DNA of 64,000 nt, from assembly GCA_027422505.1 (NCBI GenBank), contig JAPQWV010000051.1:1703501-1767500 (forward strand). Reading direction: 5' to 3'. The DNA is from Craterostigma plantagineum. Taxonomy: Eukaryota; Streptophyta; Magnoliopsida; Lamiales; Linderniaceae. Positions 10,401 to 22,004 of this stretch are shown here, piece by piece. Within the stretch, counting starts at the first letter, position 1. Each line of letters opens with the position of its first letter. A program made the translations under genes and the position numbers. The notes under the pieces were generated by a model that searched no databases, was not told where the DNA came from, and saw only the letters and a program-made list of their open reading frames with translations.

Positions 10401-10767
10401 TCGACCAGAGACAATTCCAAAACCCCTTAGAGACGAAAAATAGCACGAAAGAACGCAGAATCACGCCCCGGAGCGCAAGAGACGGAGTTCTACGCAAACG
10501 TGAACGAAGAACAAAGATCTACCCAAGCTTTCAACGATTATGAGTTCTTTTCTCCTAATTTCTATTTCCTTAGTTGTTTTTCCTTCTATTATGCGTAGCT
10601 AATTCCCTTTGTGTTTGGGATTAGATGAACGCTAGGATATTTCGTAGTTAAGACTTGTAATTATCGTGACTATGTGTTTTGACTATTTATCGTTCTATGA
10701 AACTATTTCGTTGCTTTAATATGTCTATGTGTTAAAGTAATTGTTTGGAAAATCGTTTAGGGCGACA
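10401..10767 (+). repeat. LTR arm of the 367-bp inverted repeat
   Basis: Sense copy matching the antisense segment at 5971-6337 with about three mismatches. Similarity stops sharply on both sides. The left end coincides with the predicted transcript start. Confidence 0.93.
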
Positions 10768-11296
10768 GCTAAATAACGATTAGGCCGTTCATAGAAGATA
10801 GGATTCGAGTATAGGGCGACAGCAAATGCTCGATCCTCGCCGTTAGTAATTAATGAATTTTAGATCCCCGCGAGCGTTTAGGGCGACAGCAAACTCGCGA
10901 GCGGGCAGGAAAATTACTGCGATCTAGTCAGAATCACGTAGGAGCGATAGTTCATTGTCTTAGCCAATAATACCTAGCGGGATTCGAATCCCGAGAACTT
11001 TTTATTATCTGAAAGCTTCGTACCAGTTTAACGTGCTCTTTGAATTTCTAGTCGATTTAGGGGTAAGTGTTAGGTTAAGTCATCAAAAATCTGCGTATTT
11101 TATTTAGGCTAAATATCGAGTCGATAGGTAATTACTAGTACTTGATTTATTCCTCGTGTTCGATACTCGTTTACTCACTCTACTGCACTACAAACGATAG
11201 GTCCACTGCCTATCGCACGTCGGTGATAGTAATTTAGTATACGTTTTATTTTATCACTTGTCGCACTTGCACAATACACCACGTGTCGATCACATC

Positions 11297-12405
11297 TCAA
11301 GCATGGTGTGCATGAAGATCTATCACACCATACTTGCTCAGAAGATATCCAAATTGTTCACGTGCTAAGGGCTTGGTTAGCAAATCTGTGGGTTGATCCA
11401 TGGTAGAAATATAGTTAGTCTTTATGATCTCTTCATCAAGCTTGTCTCGAATAAAATGACAATTCACTTCAATGTGCTTGCTCCTCTCGTGAAACACTGG
11501 ATTTGCAGCCAGTTGTATAGCCGATTTGCTATCAATCCAGACATATACAGGATATAAGTCATTTATTCTCAAATCATTTAGTAACCCAAGTAACCATACT
11601 ATCTCTGATGTTGCAGCTGCTAGTGATCTATATTCAGCTTCAGTTGAGCTTCTTGCAACTATAGTCTGCTTCTTGGACTTCCACGTTATGACTGAATTCC
11701 CAACTTTACTAAATAATCTGTTAAAGATCTCCTTGTGTTTGGGCATAATGCCCAATCTGCATCACAAAAAAACATAAACTGTTAGTGAACGTTTTGCAGA
11801 CATCCACAACCCGAGACCTGGCCTAGCCTTTAAATATCTGAGGATTCTGTAAGCTGCTTCCACAAGCACTTGTTTTGGCTTGTGCATATGCTGACTAAGG
11901 ACCTGAACTGCATACGTAATATCAGGTCGAGTAATGCACAGATATAACAGTTTACTTTGAAAACTAGATATATCATCAATGACGGGATCTTCATCTTTCA
12001 CCTTCTCCCTTACCACTTTGTTGTTCTGCTCTATTGGGGTGTTCACAGATTTGGCTGAGACGGATTCTTCATCATACCTGTTTCCTTTAAGAGCTCAATG
12101 ACCTATCTTTTCTGGCTGAGACGGATTCCATCCTTGGATCTTACTACCTCAATCCCAAGGAAATACTTCATCTCACCCAAGGAAATATCACTGAGGTAGC
12201 TTTTACAGTTAGTAATCATGGCAATGTCATTCCCAGTTATTAACATGTCATCAACATATACTAGCAAAACAATAAACTTGTCTCTGTCCTGCTTGGTAAA
12301 CAATGAATAATCATGTTTACATTGCATAAAGCCAAATTTACTTTCGATGAACTTATGATTCCATTGGCTTGAGGCTTGTTCAAAGCCATACAATGCCTTG
12401 TTCAA
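11297..12405 (-). pseudogene. Copia RT (C-terminal part) and RNase H remnants
   Basis: Reading leftwards: NKALYGFEQASSQW and VYVDDMLITGND (RT catalytic YVDD box) near 12405-12220, then LLYLCITRPDITYAVQVLSQ near 11960, then RNase H with KSKKQTIVARSSTEAEYRSL and PVFHERSKHIEVNCHFIRDK, ending with LLTKPL and a stop at 11297-11299. The pieces lie in three different frames. RT copies the element RNA and RNase H removes it. This copy is dead. Confidence 0.88.
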
Positions 12406-14297
12406 TTTGCAGACCTATAGTTCTTTACCTCTCGAAACATTAATACCTGGTGGAACTTTCATATACACTTCTTCATTCTTGAAGAAATGCATTAGTGGCA
12501 TCCATTTGGAACAAAGGCCAATCAAGGATTGCAACTAATGATAAAACTGTCCTAATTGTGACGTGCTTTACAACGGGTGAAAAAGTTTCATTATAGTCTA
12601 TTCCCTCTTTTTGTGTGTATCCTTTGGCAACTAATCTTGCCTTCTATCTTTCTATATCCCCATTAGAATTATACTTAATTGTATATACCCATTTACAGCC
12701 TATAGTTGATTTTCCTTTTGGAAGATCAACTAGTTCCCATGTTTTATTAATCATGTTGGGTAGAGGATATCTGTTTATGTCTATCATATTTGTATCAGAT
12801 ATATATATGGAGACATAAAATCTCCATGCCAGTATGGTGGCTTAGAGACTCTACCTGATCTCATTACCTGAGCTGCAGGGGTTTGAGCTGTGATTTCATC
12901 TGAGTTGTTCTTAGCATCTTCTGTTCCCATTTGTGCGTGCTCTTCTGGGCCATCATTTACTGGTTCTTCAGTGATGTTCTGATCTGCTCCATTATCATGT
13001 AGCTACTGATAGGGCTGAACCAGATCTTCATAGTAGTTCTGCTCATTATGAACTGGAAACTTACCTCTCTCGAGATCAGTAGCATTTGATGCAAATGGAA
13101 AAATATTTTCAACAAAAAGAAAATCCCTGGAATTGAGGAACTCCTCTGTTCCTAAGTCTAGCAGTCTATATCCTGGGTAACAGAATAGCCCATAAACACA
13201 CATGGTTTAGATCTATGACTAAATTTATTTTTATCTGAGAGAACCTTAGCATAACACAGACATCCAAATATCTTAAAATGTGAGTATGATGGCTTCTTCC
13301 TAAAAAGTATCTGAAATGGAGTCTTACCATCTAATATGGGAGTGGGAGTTCTATTTATAATGTATACGGCTGTTTTAACACACTCTCCCCAAAATTTGAT
13401 TGGAACTTTTGAATGAAATTTTAATGCCCTTGCAACATTCAAGATATGTCTGTGTTTCCTCTCCACAACACCATTCTGTTGTGGAGTGTAAACATATGAG
13501 CTTTGATGGATAATCACCTTTCGAGGCAAAAAGAGTATTGCATTCATGTGAGAAAAATTCCCGTACATTGTCACTTCTAATAATCTTGATCTTAGTCTCA
13601 AACGGATTTTCTACATAAGCAAGAAAGTTTTTTAAAACATTAAATACCTCTGCCATAGTTTTCATCAAAAACACCCAAGTAGCTCTCGAGTTATCATCTA
13701 CTCAAGTTAGAAAGTACCTCTCAATGTTGTAAGTTCTTTCCATGTATGGCCCCCATATATCCATATGCACTAACTCAAACATAGTCTTATCATTCAATTC
13801 TCTAACAGGAAACTTACGCCTAGCATGCTTTGCTAAAGGACATAAGGAACAATATTTAACAGATTCACTCATTTTCAAGTTCAAGTCATTCATATACTTC
13901 ATCCTACCAAAGGAAATATGACCAAGTCTATAATGCCATCTCAATACATCATCAGTTGCATCTGTTCTGAGAGCAGATTCCTTATTTGAATGATTAGAAT
14001 AACTAGAAACATTGCAACTATATTCTACTGGCAGATTAATGGGGCTTGGCTTGAATATGTATAATCCATTCTCCTGCCTACTAATCCCCTTATCCTGCCA
14101 GTCGAGATTTCCTGTACAATGCAGTAATTATGAAAGAATTTCAAATGTACATTCCTATCTTTTGCTAGCCTAGAGACTGATAGAAGTTTATCTTTAAAAT
14201 CAGGCACATATAGCACATTCTTTAGCCTAAAGTTCCTACTGATCTGAACTGCACCAGATAGATGTATCCTACTAGAAGTACCATTTGGTAGTTTCAC
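12406..14297 (-). pseudogene. Copia protease-to-integrase remnants
   Basis: From 14297 leftwards: a post-protease segment (NVLYVPDFKDKLLSVSRL), the GAG-pre-integrase block (HYRLGHISFGRMKYM) and zinc-motif cysteines (CSLCPLAKHARRKFP). Integrase core pieces follow: [28 protein letters not shown] and FGCLCYAKV. At least five frames are needed to read the whole. From 12406 to 13000 only short unaligned fragments of the RT N-terminus remain. Confidence 0.82.
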
Positions 14298-14620
14298 AGT
14301 ATAATATAGCTAGGATCACTATCAACTTTCAGCAAAGAACTCATTTTTGCATGTAATATGATGGTTTGCCCATGAATCAATTATCCAAAGGTTATCAGAG
14401 TCTAGAATGGTATCAATGCTACTAAGGCACATACCTGAGGTGTTTGCATGAGCTGAACCATTAGCAGCTCTGTTATCCTCAGGATTCTTCTCTATCAACT
14501 TCAGGATCTGATTGCACTGGTCATGGGTGAAGCCTAGTTGATCGCCTGAAGTCTCCCCCTTTATCTTATCACCACCTGCTTCTGGGACAATGGCATTGTT
14601 AGCATTATATCCTCTTCCAC

Positions 14621-15543
14621 CTATATTTCTGCCTTGTCCTCTTCTTCCACCAAATCCTCTTCTTCCACCTCTAACATAATTGGTGGGATATCCATGTATC
14701 TTAAAATAATTCTCTCTCGTGTGTCACTGATGTGGCAGTTGTCACAGAACAGATTACCCGTTCCAATTTGATTGTTGTTTGAATAGCTGCTGGTGGAGAA
14801 TTTAGACATGAGGGCCACTGATGAATCATTGTTTCCAGCCTGAAGGTTGATACCACGCTGTGCCTCCTCACTAAGCAACATCGAGTACACCTGACTATGG
14901 GATGGAAGAGGTGTCATCAACAAAATCTGAGATCTTATGTTCTGATAACAGTCATTCAAGCCGATTAGAAACTGCATCATCTTCTGTCAGCTACAAAAGT
15001 TCTTGTATTCTAATGACACTTCAGTTGCAAGTGAGGGAATTAGAGAGTCATACTCATCCATAGATGTTTGAGTCTGTTGTAATATTCAGTTACACTGGAT
15101 GCGCCTTGAGTGCTGGAGTAAATCTCACGGAACAGCCCATACATTCTAGCTCCATTAATTGTCATACATCTATTTTAAATCATTCCAAATCTCGTATGCA
15201 GTTTCATGATAGACAATTCCAGAGATCAATTCTTCCAAATTTGATCGATGTATCCAGGTTTGACCAATGCATCACATCTTTTCCACTTAGATAAAAGAGG
15301 GGAATTCTTGTCTGGACACTTACATGTACCATCGATGAATGCTATCTTGTTCTTGGCTTGAAGTGCCACAATCATCCTCAAGCTCCATATCTTGTAATTA
15401 TCCGATCCTCTGAGAATTCCAGTAGTTAAATCGATATTTGGTGATTCCGATGGATGAATGTACATCGGATTATTGAAATCTACAGCCACAGTATTGCTCT
15501 GATTCTGGTTTTCGGTGTTCTGCAATCCTTGCTGCTCTTCCAT
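14621..15543 (-). pseudogene. Copia gag remnant
   Basis: Starts at 15543 with an acidic/Gln-rich leader, then YIHPSESPNIDLTTGILRGS and NYKIWSLRMIVALQAKNKIA, the usual copia gag N-terminus. It continues in another frame at 14980-14621 (FLIGLNDCYQNIRSQILLM and a Gly/Glu tail). The zinc-knuckle area is scrambled. Confidence 0.85.
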
Positions 15544-15575
15544 TGTTTCGATTTCAACGAAGATTGATCAGTCGA

Positions 15576-15588
15576 GGCTCTGATGCCA
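15576..15588 (-). other. Copia primer-binding site
   Basis: On the minus strand TGGCATCAGAGCC, one base different from the TGGTATCAGAGCC expected for initiator-tRNA(Met) priming in plant copia elements, directly after the LTR. Confidence 0.85.
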
Positions 15589-15876
15589 TGAAGAATTTTA
15601 TAGTGCGAATGAAATTGATACTGAAGAAGTAAGAAACATGAAAAAGAATTTCTCTGTTATTCAATCTTGATTTCACTGGTGTTTTTATATTTGCGCGCGC
15701 ATTCCAAATTGTTACAGAATACCTAATTTATACAATTCTACATTAGGCTTACTATTCAACCTAATATGCCCATTTTATCATTTAAAATATAACGGAATCT
15801 TATTTAATTATACTGAATAACAGAACAGAACAGAGTATAACTTGAGCAGATTGGTTCATATCCCGATCTTTCAACA
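15589..15876 (-). repeat. 5' LTR of the degenerate copia element
   Basis: 288 bases, minus-strand start TGTTGAAAGATCGGG and end ATTCTTCA. It is bounded inside by the primer-binding site. The partner LTR is outside the window. Confidence 0.8.
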
Positions 15877-17285
15877 ATTATTTACATGAATGATCTTATT
15901 ACAACAAAATAAAATAAAACAAAAAATGACTAGAACTATTTATTGTAGAATATACGATATCTAGTATAGTATGAGTGCTAAAAGTTAAAACAGTTGCACA
16001 CAAATTTTATACATATATCTTTCGAAATTAAATAAAAATGTGATAATCAAGAGATCCTCTCCACTAATGTGGGTACCATTTTATTCATACATAATATTCG
16101 ACCGACCACCCTTGAATCGGGTAACATGTAAGAAAATAACATTTATTATTGTTACCACACACCAAAAAAAATACTGTAGTAGATCATGCAATTTTTACTT
16201 TTTCTCCTTTATGGACATCTAAGCATATTCCTTCAAGTTACATTAGTATATCATTAAATCATATTAACTTTCTAAGCCTTTGTCTCCTAAAGCAGAATCA
16301 CATGATCATACGCACATCAAATTAAATTATATTCACTGTTTCTTAATTAATGCAGTGACCACCACTTGAATATCTCCCTTTCGTGTCATCAAAATCTTTG
16401 GGCGTGTTGTTTATTATATTGTATTGTATTGAGATTCCCCAGTTTCTTTATAGATAAAATATGAAGAAAAAAAAAAAAATTGTGTGTATGCCTAGCTATC
16501 TAGCCCAATATATAAATTCAAGTAGAATTACATACTAAAATGAATCGAAATAAATAAAGTAAGGGTTCTATAATTTAAAATTTTTTTTTTATATATATGT
16601 GTGTAGTAAAAATAATTATGTGAGAATTGAGAGCTCGTTAAGGCCCTAAGCCCACTTACGACTTACGAGAATATTGCTCTTTCTTATTACAAGGACTATT
16701 GCAATGTTTGAAATATATTTTGCCTCCACAAAAAATAATAACAAAGTTCATAATTAACTGCAGCTCGTACAAGTGTACAAACTTGTACTAAGGTCTGAGT
16801 AGTACAAAATTATCAAATCACTCGAAAAGTACCACAACAGTGAAGTACATTCATATTCTATATAAATCCAGGAAATGAATGAAGGTTAGGATCCCTGCCA
16901 TTAATTTTTTATTTATTGAAAAAAAAACTATAACCATAAATTTGAGAATTTTGTGAAGGGGTCCAACAGGGGCGTTATGAGACCACATGAAACTATTATT
17001 TATGTAAATATTATTTTCATACTATATATATATAAATTATATATATAAATTATATATATATATATTAATCATGTGTTCTCAGGTCGCCCCTGCAGGATTT
17101 TTCCTCCACTTGAATAGGATTGTTGTTATTTTCCAGGTACGAATGAATCTCTTTATTTATCAAAATATTATAATAAACATTCTTAGTTCTACAACGGAAA
17201 AAATTTAATTTAATTGGTTAATAGGAAAATGAGAATCGAATGCCCAAAAAATCAATTTGTAATCGAACTTTGAGAGCCCTTCGAA
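15877..17285. other. AT-rich intergenic region
   Basis: No supported gene. It holds a small inverted-repeat element at 16967-17092 and simple AT repeats. Confidence 0.6.
16967..17092. mobile_element. Small MITE-like inverted repeat
   Basis: Terminal inverted repeats of about 22 bases (CAGGGGCGTTATGAGACC on the left; the reverse complement of the right reads CAGGGGCGACCTGAGAAC) flank an almost pure AT core. The length is 126 bases. I find no convincing target duplication. Confidence 0.45.
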
Positions 17286-17755
17286 TTAATCTCTCGATGT
17301 AAAACAACAACTAAAGCTTCTCAAGAGACTCTTCTTTTTTCTCTGCATAACAAAAAAATTAAACAAGATTTGAATTCAATAACTAACTGATATATGGTAA
17401 AGCTTTCAGAAATTTAAATTTGAAGAAAAAAATAGGGCTTAAATTATTGCTTACCGAGCCAAGAAATTCACCATGATGATTAGTCTTCTTAATATTATAT
17501 CTTGCGAATAAATCTTCCTCATTACCAAGACTATAGCTTGTAATTCGAGTCCTTTGCCTTTTCTTATGAGCACGAGCTTGTTGAAATATTACTGAATAAT
17601 TTGTAGAATCACCCTTTTTTTTCTTTTCCCATCCACCAAATCTTGGCACTGACATCCATTCCTTCTGCAGATATACGAAATAAAATAAAAAAAAATGCAA
17701 ATTTTTATTATTACAAGTACGATGAATATGAACTCACCTCGTTCCAATCTTCCAT
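17286..17755 (-). CDS. Small NOI/RIN4-domain protein
   Basis: Three exons on the minus strand: 17755-17738, 17664-17455 and 17342-17286, all with GT-AG junctions in phase 0, giving 94 residues. Exon 1 encodes only MEDWNE. Exon 2 carries the NOI (RIN4/AvrRpt2-cleavage) motif: VPRFGGWEKKKKGD followed by YSVIFQQARAHKKRQ, which fits the family pattern VPxFGxW...Y(T/S)xxFxxAR. Exon 3 encodes a basic tail ending in LLRSFSCCFTSRD; the paired cysteines resemble the acylated C-terminus that anchors RIN4-type proteins to the plasma membrane. Family members regulate immunity and exocytosis at the membrane. That role is inferred from the family. Single-NOI proteins of 70-100 residues are common. The start codon and intron boundaries are by eye. 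Confidence 0.8.
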
Positions 17756-18005
17756 CTAAAGAGAGAAGGGTAAAAAGAGAAGGGTGAAAACCGTTGAAAT
17801 AGTAACAAAAAAGGGTTTTAAATACGAATATTGTATATGTAAGAAAAATGCCATGCCAGTCAATTATCGGGGTAAAGATTGTTGGAGGAGAGTAATTTTA
17901 GTATCAACTGTCAAAATCGTCGCGATCATAATATGTAAACGATTTTTTATTTTTGATTTTTGGTTTTTGTGAGAGCTATACTCAATAAAATAAATATTTG
18001 GGCTC

Positions 18006-18085
18006 GGCAGTTTAGTTGGCCCGTAAACGACTTTTTTATGGGAAATTAGTTATATTGGGCCCAATGAACCATTTGGGCCAGAATA
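18006..18085 (-). promoter_or_regulatory. Cluster of TGGGCC (site II-like) elements upstream of the NOI gene
   Basis: TTGGCCC, TTGGGCCCAATG and TTTGGGCCAG lie 260-330 bases upstream of the NOI gene start. Such elements are common in plant housekeeping promoters. I see no clear TATA box. Confidence 0.4.
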
Positions 18086-18089
18086 TGTA

Positions 18090-18679
18090 ACCTATATAAT
18101 TGAGATTTTATCGTCCAAGGAAAATGAAACTTTTTCACTTTTGCTCCCTAATGTTTATCCTTTTTCAAAATTTGTCCCTCGTTTCTCACTTAAATGCATG
18201 CATCAATTATAATTCAGAATGTGATTTGCCTTCAATATGCGAGCAATAGATTTGGAATAATATTATGTTTTTGTTGGAGAATAACATTTTATTTGATTAG
18301 GCTAATTACCGACAAAATCACAGAACATATGATTAGTGCATGATAATGATAGACCGCTTTGCAAAAATCTTTCTGGTAAGATTCAGTGTTAGATAATTTC
18401 TGAGATTATTTATCTGAAATTAAATGTGGATGAACGCAAGATTGTAGAAAATCAATATATTCCCAATTAAAACCAAATATCAAATCATAGAAAAGTGATA
18501 TGTTCTTAGTTGCAATTTTTCTTGACATATCAACTACTTCCATCACCTTTGGGAAGAGGATTGCATGTGCAGGTTTGGATCCTTAGAACTTGCCCATGTT
18601 AGCTAGTGTTGCTTTGTTCCATACAAGGTATCTAACTATATCATGATATTCTATCTATATATATGAAATATATTGTTGT

Positions 18680-18719
<40 letters not shown>

Positions 18720-19186
18720 ATATATAAGTTTATCTACTCCTCCTTATGCATGCATGTGCTCCAAGAAACGGGCAAGAAATGAAAATGGTCAAAAAGTAGT
18801 CAATAAGGTCTAGGGAAAAAATTATTGTTTTATTGGAAAAGATAACATAAGTGGCCATAAAAGACTGATAAGTTACTATTACTTTTATTTTTTTTTGTTT
18901 ATTTGAGAATTTTGAAGAAGACCCCACAATTGTTTCCTCATCTTTAAGGCACAATATGGTCCATCTCAAGCTGTCTTCTTCTCATATATACAATGAACAT
19001 TGCTTTGATTCTATTCTCCATTACAAGAATTGCTCTCCCTTCATTTTTTTTAATAAGTTTCACTTGACGTAGACTTTATTATTAGCCATTTTATTAAATC
19101 GTTATAATCCATATCATGAATTGGCGACACCCATGAGATTTAGTTTTGTCAATTAAATGGTAGGTCCTACTTTGTCTGTGTCGACA

Positions 19187-19230
<44 letters not shown>

Positions 19231-20289
19231 TATAGTATTATGCAAATGTATGTGTCCTCTAATGCTGTCGCGTGTCCCATAATAATTAATTGCAATAAAT
19301 TAAAAACAAACATAATAAAAATATAAAATAAAACTACCACTATCGCACTATACACCATAAATAGTTATTTATTAATATAAAGTAACTATAGACAGTTAAC
19401 ACCGTGCATTGCACATAAACTAGTTTGTGTTTATCTATGTATTCATAGCATGACTCTCATTTGTATGGTATTAACTCATTTGTATTTTAGGTATATATGC
19501 TATAAACTTCTTTTTTTTTTTTTTTCTAGATTTCTTAGGGTCAAGCAAGAATATGAATTTTGTGTAGATTTTAACTTCGCTTCCCACTATAGATATGGAA
19601 TATTTTCTTTTATGACAACTAAGTTGTTGTAACGTCATAATAAATAAGTGGCCCTACTTCCTCCTGCAGACAACCCATAAATATATTTGCTATTTAGTAA
19701 GTGATAAGGCACACCATTATAATATAGAAAAAAATAATAAAATTAAATTAAAATTAGAAATGAACAATTATTGATTCTTTCATAACAGGTATAAATTAAA
19801 TAACAATTATTGAGAAACATGCTATGGAGAGCATCAACAGACATATACAAAGACAGTTGTCAATTCATTCAGCCCTTGACTGAAAAGATTATATATCTAT
19901 GTGTAAATGTACCCATAAAAATACTGTTAAAATTCAGATAATCCTATTTCTCTTTTCTTTTCTTTTTTTTTGTAATAAACATTTGCTGATTTTATAACGT
20001 TTTGGATGAAGTCACAACACAATTACAAAAGTAGCATATCAATTATGTGCTACGGAACCCTCTTTTAAAAAAATTGTTAAATATAGTAAAGTGATTCAAT
20101 TATTGTTCAATGTCATTGCAATATATAATATTATGATTTGATTGACTTCGTGGTGGTCCATGTTTAGATCATCAATGTTGTCTCCCATATAATCAACACT
20201 GAATTCCAAATTTAAATTGCAAAACCAGCAATGTATATCAAGAAACCCTAAACATAAATTTAAATGATTTCACAATTTCATAGAATAAT
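18090..20289. other. AT-rich intergenic region
   Basis: No supported gene in about 2.2 kb. It contains (TA)n runs at 18685-18714 and 19190-19228. Short open frames here are AT-rich and lack family signatures. Confidence 0.6.
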
Positions 20290-20309
20290 CCTCCGTCACG
20301 TGACGGAGG
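20290..20309. promoter_or_regulatory. Perfect 20-nt palindrome with a G-box core
   Basis: CCTCCGTCACGTGACGGAGG reads the same on both strands and contains CACGTG, the classical bHLH/bZIP site. It lies 90 bases beyond the stop codon of the bHLH gene. Confidence 0.6.
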
Positions 20310-20398
20310 AAATACAAGTATGTATGATTTTTCAGTACGATATGCTCTCTATACGATTTTCCATCGTTGATACATACTAGAAAAATAAACAATAAAAA

Positions 20399-21848
20399 TC
20401 ATCTATTGTTTGGAAATTGAGGTAAATAGCCAAAATTGTCAAATTGAGCCGATGTTGGAAAATCTTCAACTTGTGTGTTGTTGAGAACCTTCAATGCTTC
20501 AATTGCTTTCGCTCTCTGTAACACATATAAATTCAAATTTATTTTAACTTACAAATATAAATTTAAAGAAAAAACAACAATTCACCTGCATTGCCTCTAT
20601 AGCATTATCCATGTCCGAGTTGAAATCATAAATCGTACTTGCTGCTGTTAGCTTCATTGAAAGAAACTGCAAAAAATAAATAAAGAATTTACATATAAAT
20701 GTATATACAAGTCTGTAAATATAATACACATAATTCTCCAATATGTTTTTGTAAATAAACTCCAATAAAAGATTCAATGAGACACTTGAATGAATCCAAT
20801 CAAATAAATAAAAAAAATGTTACACTCCCCTGATCAAAATTTTATAATTTAATCCAACATAATTTATAGCTCATATTTGAGTATCGAAAGATTGAAAATA
20901 ATGAAAAAAGAAAAAAAAATGGTATTCTATATTACTAACCTCTACTTGATTTTGCAAAGATTGCACATAATTGATGATCTCATCCAACATTAGTGCCATT
21001 CCCATGGTCTGATAATGTAATAAATATAATTAAATCAGCTTTAGGGGAAATAAAAATATAAAAGCACAAAAGAATGTATAAACACTCTTTACTAAACCTT
21101 GTAGCACCCTGGAACAATGTCTTGCAAACATCTTAATCTCTCATTAATCTTCCCTCTTCTAACCTGAAATAAACAACAACATTATTGAACTCTTACAACC
21201 CAAAAATAAATAAATCTCGTAAGTATATATATTTAAATAATTACCCTTTCTGCTAAACTATGACTATCTGTGGCTTGACCTCTCTTAGCTCTAACATGAA
21301 CAACTTCCCTCGACTTCTCATCTCCGTCTACACTGTTTTTCTGCTTCTTTCCTCTTCTCAAACTCTAATAAATGTCAAGAATCAACATAAGTAATTTAAA
21401 AATAAATAATATGCAAAAAAAATTGAAGCTTTACATTTTTTCTTGAAATCCCATTACTATCAGAAGCTTGAGGAGACGAGTACGCAGAACTATTTTCTTG
21501 GTGGATCGTCGATTTCTTCTTCCTCTTCTTCTCATGGACAAGACTGCTTCGATCACTCGAGATTGCTGATGTAATGATATCATTGATGGGCTTATGAGTG
21601 TGATCATCCTTAGTATCGTGGACAAAATATGACGACGACGACCCATTAGTAATATTTTCAGAACTTCCATGAAAGTCGGGAAAATAGTAAGGAAGCTGAG
21701 GATTTTCTTGTGTGAATGATGATTCCATTAAGATGGAAGATTGTCTAAAATGGCTTGCGTTGTTGTTGTAATGGATGGCTTGATCGATGTCTGTTAAAGA
21801 CAGTGAATGTTTAAGGTTTTCCAGGCATGGAAAGAAATGATCGGCCAT
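20399..21848 (-). CDS. bHLH transcription factor, BEE-like
   Basis: Six exons: 21848-21435, 21364-21245, 21163-21098, 21008-20940, 20666-20586 and 20515-20399, all GT-AG, giving 288 residues. The N-terminal 138 residues are Ser/Asn-rich with a KKRKKK nuclear-localisation stretch. The bHLH lies at about residues 160-225: RAKRGQATDSHSLAERVRRG is the basic region with the His-Glu-Arg DNA-contact residues that give E/G-box binding. Next come INERLRCLQDIVPGC, the loop, and ALMLDEIINYVQSLQNQVEFL for helix 2. This matches the BEE1/BEE3/CIB subgroup, which promotes growth downstream of brassinosteroid and light. The usual Glu after VRR is Gly here. Assignment to BEE rather than CIB or bHLH75-like proteins needs a tree. 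Confidence 0.88.
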
Positions 21849-21960
21849 TCTAATTTGTAGGGAAAAAAATTGTTTTTTTTTTTTAATTTCTTTTTTGGGT
21901 ATGTTTCGTGCTTTGGATTTGCTTAGGGGTTGAGATAATAGTTACTTGTTTGATGTCTAA

Positions 21961-22004
<44 letters not shown>

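Larger units (their letters stand above)
1..11278 (+). mobile_element. Athila-type Ty3/gypsy LTR retrotransposon, 5' LTR outside the window
   Basis: In order: an untranslated leader, gag-protease, RT, RNase H-integrase, an extra Athila ORF1, a polypurine tract and a 3' LTR of about 1.42 kb. The gag and protease sequences (protease core DLGASINLMP) and the ORF1 downstream of integrase are typical of the Athila lineage. The window begins after the 5' LTR: bases 1-270 do not resemble the 3' LTR end. Two single-base frame breaks in gag-pol (near 2736 and 3900) suggest that this copy is not autonomous. The right end abuts the stop codon of a minus-strand copia element, so this element inserted into the older copia. 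The exact right boundary (about 11278) cannot be fixed without the 5' LTR. Confidence 0.93.
9855..11278 (+). repeat. Athila 3' LTR
   Basis: Begins TGATAAACGC right after the polypurine tract and ends near CACAATACA at about 11278, before copia sequence. U3 contains five 36-nt palindromes and a TATA box. R/U5 contains the inverted-repeat arm and three copies of a TAGGGCGACAGC motif (about 10759, 10813 and 10880). The right end is inferred. Confidence 0.8.
11279..15876 (-). mobile_element. Degenerate Ty1/copia retrotransposon, cut by the Athila element
   Basis: Minus-strand copia element with its 5' LTR at 15589-15876, primer-binding site at 15576-15588, then gag, integrase, RT and RNase H running leftwards to a stop at 11297. 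The coding region is broken by many frameshifts and stops. The Athila LTR begins within about 20 bases after the stop codon, so the copia 3' LTR must lie left of the window, beyond the Athila insertion. A 5-bp target duplication cannot be checked here. Confidence 0.88.

Noticed and set aside
10059..10430. Repetitive open frames (VTAVT repeats) in the LTR
   Set aside because: They arise from the palindromic tandem units. The region is promoter sequence upstream of the TATA box.
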